Of a stretch of DNA of 22,500 nucleotides, positions 17,801 to 22,500 are shown piece after piece. This DNA comes from Tubiluchus corallicola (Eukaryota; Priapulida; Priapulimorpha; Priapulimorphida; Tubiluchidae), in contig JAQGDQ010000093.1 in the NCBI GenBank assembly GCA_030141605.1, positions 617,315 through 639,814 of the forward strand, read 5' to 3'. Position 1 is the first letter of the stretch, and the number at the start of each line of letters is the position of its first letter. The notes under the pieces were generated by a model. It was given only the letters and a program-made list of their open reading frames with translations. It did no database searches and was not told the DNA's origin. Both the position numbers and the translations under genes were made by a program.

Positions 17801-18368
17801 GGAGAATGGTGGAAGGAAGAATAGAGAACGGCGGAAGGAAGGTCATGGAACGGTGGAAGGAAGCATATAGAACAGTGGAAGGAAGAATAGAGAACGGTGG
17901 AAGGAAGCATATAGAACAGTGGAAGGAATGGTTTTGAATGGTGGAAGGAAACGTATAGAACGTTGGGAGGAAGGATATAGAATGGTGGAAGGAAGCATAT
18001 AGAATGGTGGAAGGAACGGTAGTGAACGGTGGAAGGAAGGTTATAGAACGATGGAAGGAAGGGTATAGAACGGTGGAAGGAAGGGCATAGAATGGTGGAA
18101 GGAATGGTATAGAACGGTAGAAGGAACGGTATTGAACGGTGGAAGGAAGGGTATAGAACGGTGGAAGGAAGGGTATAGAACGGTGAAAGGAAATGGTATG
18201 GAACGGCAGAAGGAAGCATATGGAATGGTGCAAGGAAGCATATAGAACGGTGGATGGAAGAGTATAGAATTGTGTAAGAAAGGGTGTGCAACGGTGTTAG
18301 TAAGGTATAGAACAGCGGAATGAACGATATGGAATGGTGGAAGGAAGGGTGTAGAACAGTGGAAGGTA
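17801..18368. repeat. 22-bp minisatellite, about 26 units
   Basis: The unit consensus is GGTATAGAACGGTGGAAGGAA with a variable last base. The 568-bp array holds close to 26 units, diverged but recognisable throughout. Indels are few. Because 22 is not divisible by three, each minus-strand frame cycles through three phases and yields repeating peptides like LPPFYTLPSTV, which explains the apparent frames of 142-202 codons. These are not genes. Confidence 0.93.
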
Positions 18369-18880
18369 TTTAAGCTGAAGTAATCATAAATTTTTCCTTT
18401 GTTTAAATTCGAGTTCGAGTCGTTTTTTCGTAGCGACAGAAAATCACCCGAATTTCGCCAAAAAGACAAAAGCTTCTTCCCCCATCAGGTGAGATGTCGT
18501 GAGCTCTTGTGGTCCTGTTGCTATGGAAACGTCATTTAGCGTCATTGTCATTCGTGTATGCGATTTACTATATTAGTCATTCGCGTCACGCACTCTGTAA
18601 TAGACTGAATAAGATAATGCATTATTTGCTTTTGTTTAAAGTGCGTGCATCGACGAAGCAAAAGCAGTAAAAGTCTATTTTTCTAGACACAAAATGAAGA
18701 TGAACACGTAATGAGTAATAACGTCTGAATGGATATCGTTATTGCGCCTGTCTTATTTTATTTCATTAGAGCGGCTATGCAATTCATGCACTCTAATTGG
18801 ATCGATTCTTAATGTTTAATTCTAAGACGCACTTACTAACGTAGATAACAGAAAAATGTCGGAATGGAATTTGTGTAGCG
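18369..18880. other. Non-coding sequence with clustered regulatory-like motifs
   Basis: No coding frame was recognised. The stretch contains an X-box-like site, repeated GTCAT words at 18531-18560, an ATGCATTATTTGC stretch near 18618, and CTCTAATTGG/TAATG homeodomain-type cores near 18790-18815. It lies between a minisatellite and a trinucleotide tract. It is a plausible enhancer or promoter-proximal region, but motif density was judged by eye only. Confidence 0.25.
18517..18530 (+). promoter_or_regulatory. X-box-like site (RFX family)
   Basis: GTTGCTATGGAAAC closely matches the X-box palindrome GTTGCCATGGMAAC that RFX proteins bind in ciliary and immune gene promoters. It is followed at once by GTCATTTAGCGTCATTGTCATT, three spaced GTCAT half-sites. 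No transcription start or exon was identified nearby. Confidence 0.35.
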
Positions 18881-18978
18881 TTATTGTTGTTGTTGTTGTT
18901 GATGCTGCTTCTGTTTGTTGTTGCTGCTGTTGTCGCTGTCGCTGTCATTTTCGCTGTCGCTGTTGCTGTTGCTGTAAA
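18881..18978 (+). repeat. Trinucleotide tract (GTT/GCT/GTC)n
   Basis: Mixed GTT, GCT and GTC triplets are followed within about 35 bp by the 82-bp sequence at 19013-19094. The reverse-complement arrangement, a trinucleotide tract adjoining the same 82-bp sequence, recurs at 20700-21203. Confidence 0.9.
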
Positions 18979-19012
18979 TATCGATGTCATCATTCTTGTA
19001 GTTGTCGTCACT

Positions 19013-19094
19013 GCCATTGAATAATTGCATCTTTTGAATGTAAGTGGTTTAGCTTGTTTTCTTTTGAAAATTGTTGTACTCACTGTGATGTCCA
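19013..19094 (+). repeat. 82-bp inverted repeat adjoining a trinucleotide tract, copy 1
   Basis: The sequence begins GCCATTGAATAA, contains TTTTGAATGTAAGTGGTTTA and TTTCTTTTGAAAA, and ends ATGTCCA. It matches the reverse complement of 20700-20783 at about 85% by eye. The reading frame open in the second copy is interrupted by stops here, so it is unlikely to be coding. The class of element is unknown. Confidence 0.8.
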
Positions 19095-19555
19095 AAATAT
19101 AAATACCTTAGAAAGGCACCGTATACCGTATGCCACTCTTTTGTGCATTTTACTTGGTGCCTGAGTCACTCGTCCATGAATTCGTCTAAGTAAGTGTTGC
19201 TTAACTATGAAAAGTAATCAACGTTGTTGCTCAAATGTTTCTTTTTTAGCCATGTATCAAATACTCTCCTTTCTGATTTAGATAAAGCAGATATTTTAAT
19301 TAGGTATTTTAATACGGTTATTTTAACAGCTAGCACTGACAAAAAAGCATTTATCTTTTATAAGAAAAATGGGGAGTACTCTTGAAGCCATTTGCTGAGT
19401 TTGAGCTACAGAGTAATAACATTATGCGTCATAGCTATAGGTGCCCATAAACTTTTGCACTTGCTTTTTCCATAAACTGTAGCCCTCAAACTGGATGTTA
19501 ATTAACCAAGTTTCGAAGGCCAATACATCAGATGTCAGGAGTATTTTATAAAATT
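19095..19555. other. Unique non-coding sequence, nothing recognised
   Basis: AT-rich sequence lies between the 82-bp repeat and the TTAA-flanked MITE. GTGTTGCTTAACTAT at 19194-19208 is repeated in the same orientation at 20594-20608, a 15-base match that is too short to interpret. No coding frame was seen. Confidence 0.5.
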
Positions 19556-19559
19556 TTAA

Positions 19560-20032
19560 AGGAAAGGGCAAGTCTGATATAGTTTTCTGATATCACTTGC
19601 AGTTAGAAAAATATGACAAAGAAAATGACAAAAAAACTGTTCATTTATACTACTACTGTATAAATATTTCCAAACCCACGGATAGCCGCCATTCACTTGA
19701 ATATTATGACGAAACTGGTGGACTTTGTGGCTTTCTGTAAGCGCCTGCTGTTTTATACTAATTCAAGTTACTTAATGCTCATGCAAAAATACCAGAAAAT
19801 CTACTCTTTTGCAAAAGCTTATTATACATTTGACGGAAATTGACTGAGCGCTGCTGCTTTTCTTGGAACGAGGAATGACGTCATTGGTGGAAGAATGGGC
19901 GTTCAAAATGGGAGCATCCAAGCGTGAAATGAAGGTGTCTTTAAAGTGATTTTACTAGTCACAGGAGATGCTTATCACACTTCTCACATTCATTGAAATA
20001 ACACTAAGTTTCCAGAAGGGTTGACCTTTCCT
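19560..20032 (-). mobile_element. TTAA-flanked MITE, full-length copy
   Basis: The 473-bp element is bounded by TTAA at 19556-19559 and 20033-20036. The terminal inverted repeats are AGGAAAGGGCAAGTCT on the left and AGGAAAGGTCAACCCT on the right, a 12 of 16 match. A TTAA target with short AGG-starting ends is typical of piggyBac or Kolobok-type DNA transposons. There is no transposase frame, so it would be non-autonomous. A truncated copy in the other orientation lies at 16332-16545. It carries a perfect CRE palindrome TGACGTCA at 19876-19883 that is conserved in the other copy. The orientation given follows the truncated copy as plus. Confidence 0.72.
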
Positions 20033-20036
20033 TTAA

Positions 20037-20699
20037 AAGACACTACAGTAGCCCGCACGTTGCATAAATGACGCACAAAACGAAAAAATATATAAATCGT
20101 TAATCGTGACCCTAAATGGGCGCCACCACAGGGTGCAATTTGTTATTATTCCCCTCATATAGTCTCATAAAGTAAAAATAATCAGCTATAATTTCCTCAA
20201 GAAGATGGCGCTGCGGGAGGCGTAGTGGGATATTGCCAATTTCACAGACCTTATGCGTTTTTGTTATGGGTAATTCGGTCTAATTCTCGTGACAGTTTAT
20301 GAAAGATTTAAAGCACTTGTAGCGTGTGCTAGATACAATGAGAAACCCACTGTGAAACAGCCACGGCGATCAATGGAAGTTGCAAACAAAAATTTAATTT
20401 TAAAGCCTGGAAATTAATTATGATTTACGGAATTCTGGGATGCCAAACATTTTTTGGCGAAATTAATTGCGCGAGAATGCATTTAATATTCGCTTCGAGG
20501 GTCTGGAAATTAATTTCGCTGTGGAGATAGAGCGAGTTTGACATAAAGCAGAGAGTGATGGATGAAACTCGCCCACGAAATTAACTAAATTAGTGTTGCT
20601 TAACTATCAAAGCCAACTATTCTGAACTGCAACATCCGCGATATGATGTTGAATCGTCAGACTACAAAAAATACTTTTCGGCTAGAACTTTGATTAGCT
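20037..20699. other. Non-coding region with three AAATTAATT words
   Basis: No gene was recognised. AAATTAATT occurs at 20411-20419, 20460-20468 and 20507-20515, the first and third as CTGGAAATTAATT. Nearby are TAATTGCGC (20464-20472) and GAATGCATTTAATATTCG. The vocabulary resembles that of 3650-3930. This could be a developmental enhancer or an old repeat. The part at 20037-20370 holds GGCGCCACC and AAGATGGCGCTGC words but nothing assignable. Confidence 0.3.
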
Positions 20700-20783
20700 T
20701 GGACACCACACTGAGCACAGCAGTTTTCAAAAGAAAAACAACTTAAACCACTTACATTCAAAAAGGTACACTTATTCAATGGC
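20700..20783 (-). repeat. 82-bp inverted repeat adjoining a trinucleotide tract, copy 2
   Basis: On the minus strand this reads GCCATTGAATAAG, TTTTTGAATGTAAGTGGTTTA, TTTTCTTTTGAAAA and GGTGTCCA. It pairs with 19013-19094. As with that copy, a trinucleotide tract adjoins the GCCATTG end. A minus-strand frame runs through it but is not open in the other copy. Confidence 0.8.
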
Positions 20784-20796
20784 GCTAACAACAACA

Positions 20797-20838
<42 letters not shown>

Positions 20839-21162
20839 GCGGGCGACGGCAGCAGCAGTAGGAAACAGCAACAGTGGCAGCAGCAGCAGCAATAACAACA
20901 CCAACACCGACAACGACAACGACAAACAACAACGACAATGACAGCAGCAAACAGCAATAGCAGCAACAGCAACACGACTAATCCAATAGCTCAACACCAA
21001 CACGACGAACAACAACAACACCAACACCAATACCACCAACACTACCAACACTACCAACACTACTAACAACACCAATAACACCAACACCAATAACACCAAC
21101 ACTACTAACAACAACACTACCAACACTACTAACAACACCAATAACACCAACACCACAACACC

Positions 21163-21194
<32 letters not shown>

Positions 21195-21203
21195 CAACAA
21201 CAA
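20784..21203 (-). repeat. Long trinucleotide tract (AAC/GAC/ACC)n
   Basis: About 420 bp are almost pure plus-strand AAC-type triplets, in sub-blocks. GAC/GGC occurs near 20795-20850, AGC/AAC near 20850-21000, a higher-order mix of CACCAAC, CACTACCAA and CACCAATAA motifs at 21000-21160, ACC near 21165, and AAC at 21177-21203. The 21000-21160 part behaves as a minisatellite of about 9-15 bp. The minus-strand Val/Leu/Cys-rich frames are translated repeat. Confidence 0.93.
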
Positions 21204-21620
<417 letters not shown>

Positions 21621-22318
21621 AATTGCCATCCACCCACCCTTTGCTCCATTTCCCTATTGTTTCACTAGCTCTTGTTTGACCTAGCGTTGATAATGTACGA
21701 CGATCAGAGCTCCAAATACGCAACTCCATCTTCATTTACTCAACAAGCTATAGGGGCGGATACAGGCTGTAGAAAAAGGGTGGGTCCAACGTAAAAGTAG
21801 CTAGGAGGTCTGGGGGAGCGGTGTAAGCTGGCAATGCATTTTCTGCAGTTTAGACCATTTTTCTTGCTGTTTCCTCAAGCAAATTCAATAGTTTAAAACT
21901 CATTATGTCTCCTTAAAGTTTTCACGCTTAATTACATACCAATATACTAGTACACAATGTACACGATGTGTTTTGAAAAGTAGAACCCTTGTGCTATGTG
22001 ATTTTTACAGCTTACAATTTGGTCAGTCAATTCACACTCGTTTTATTATGCCGCCCAACCGATTGCAGAGTAATTTACACTTATATTGGTCATAGCGATA
22101 TCTTTACCAGAAACTTCAATTAGTACTTAAAACACAAGAAAAGTTGTACCTTAAGTAGGTTTCAGAAAAATCACCTTAAAAATTATAAAACTTTATAGCA
22201 TTTTGATGAGTATATCGTACTCGCATTTAAAGGATTTTTTGTTTGTTTTCATTTTAAATTTTCCGCAATACTGTTCCGACGGCGCCATTACATGACGTCA
22301 TACACACACACAACGTAA
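21621..22318. other. Unique sequence with a possible transposon terminus
   Basis: No gene was recognised. TAGGGGCGGATACAGGCTG at 21751-21769, followed by AAAAAGGGTGGGTCC, resembles hAT-like ends of the TAGGGGCGGATCCAGG type, but no partner end was found in the window. The rest is AT-rich and plain. A perfect CRE palindrome lies at 22293-22300, in the 17-bp word shared with 6547-6563. Confidence 0.35.
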
Positions 22319-22500
22319 ATCAGGGGAAGAAAAGGAAATGTTAAATTATGTCCCAAAAAACTTTCCATGCAATTTTATATTACTTAGCATTTCGGTTACC
22401 TGCTTGAAAGACTTACGTAACTAGAAATATTAATTTAAAACGTTTGTGCCAATTGGTAAAATGTCGCTGACTCACCCTCCAGGGTGCACCACTCACTAAC
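22319..22500 (+). mobile_element. Family 2 dispersed element, copy 3 (runs off the window)
   Basis: This is in the same orientation as 5805-6243. Shared landmarks are AGGGGAAGAAAAGGAAA-like sequence near 22322, CAAAAAACTTTCCATGCAA near 22355, TTATATTACTTAGC near 22374, TTGAAAGA near 22404, TTGGTAAAATGTCGCTGACTC near 22453 and GGGTGCACCAC near 22482. It is closest to copy 2 in the TTGGTAAAATGTCGCTGACTC segment. The window ends inside the element. Confidence 0.75.

Noticed and set aside
17683-18291. 202-codon minus-strand Pro/Ser/Phe-rich frame
   Set aside because: It is the 22-bp minisatellite, open in all phases, with no signal peptide context or conserved ends.
19194-20608. 15-base direct repeat GTGTTGCTTAACTAT at 19194 and 20594
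   Set aside because: No flanking similarity extends it, so it is too short to support a repeat family.

Overview
This window is non-coding eukaryotic DNA, very probably from an animal and more likely a marine invertebrate than a vertebrate. The evidence is dense simple repeats, several families of short dispersed transposon-like elements, one 5'-truncated non-LTR retrotransposon, AT-rich sequence and no compact gene order. I cannot name the species. I found no host gene I could defend. Almost every long open frame is translated microsatellite or minisatellite (runs of RE, SL, LLL, or SVSQSVSQ). The only frame with a recognisable protein signature is the tail of a retrotransposon polyprotein at 13860-14381.

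Layout, left to right. 1-482: CTAA/CCAA/CTCA tetranucleotide arrays. 818-1319: a hAT-like non-autonomous element (copy A). 1821-2212: a long GA polypurine tract. 2632-2779: trinucleotide repeats. 3189-3451: a 33-bp minisatellite. 3650-3930: AT-rich sequence with many TAATTA motifs. 4082-4520: more trinucleotide repeats. 5246-5791: hAT-like copy B, inverted relative to A and with a perfect 8-bp target duplication. 5805-6243: a second dispersed element ('family 2'). 6244-8360: mostly featureless. 8361-8645 and 9466-10100: two arrays of the same 41-bp minisatellite in opposite orientation. 10930-12047: an inverted family 2 copy split by a 656-bp insertion. 12661-12911: TGAA/TGAC array. 13320-13858: pyrimidine-rich sequence ending in CA and CT microsatellites. 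13859-14645: the retrotransposon, inside a CT microsatellite. 14752-15165 and 16591-17003: a roughly 410-bp inverted repeat pair, one arm of which has grown a TTTC/TTCC array. 16332-16545 and 19560-20032: two inverted copies of a TTAA-flanked MITE. 17521-18368: purine-rich DNA and a 22-bp minisatellite. 18881-19094 and 20700-21203: an inverted pair that each join a trinucleotide tract to the same 82-bp unique sequence. 21204-21620: CT tracts. 22319-22500: a third family 2 copy that runs off the window.

The main theme is mobile and repeat DNA rather than genes working together. Five sequence families occur as inverted pairs within a few kilobases, so a transcript across this window could fold into long imperfect double-stranded RNA. 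A few short motifs (CRE palindromes, two DR1-type nuclear receptor half-site pairs, an X-box-like site, a CTCF-like core, a double TCTCGCG) are listed as weak regulatory candidates. I did not find a new defence system, operon, CRISPR array or RNA gene. All identities quoted are by-eye estimates, because no alignment was run.
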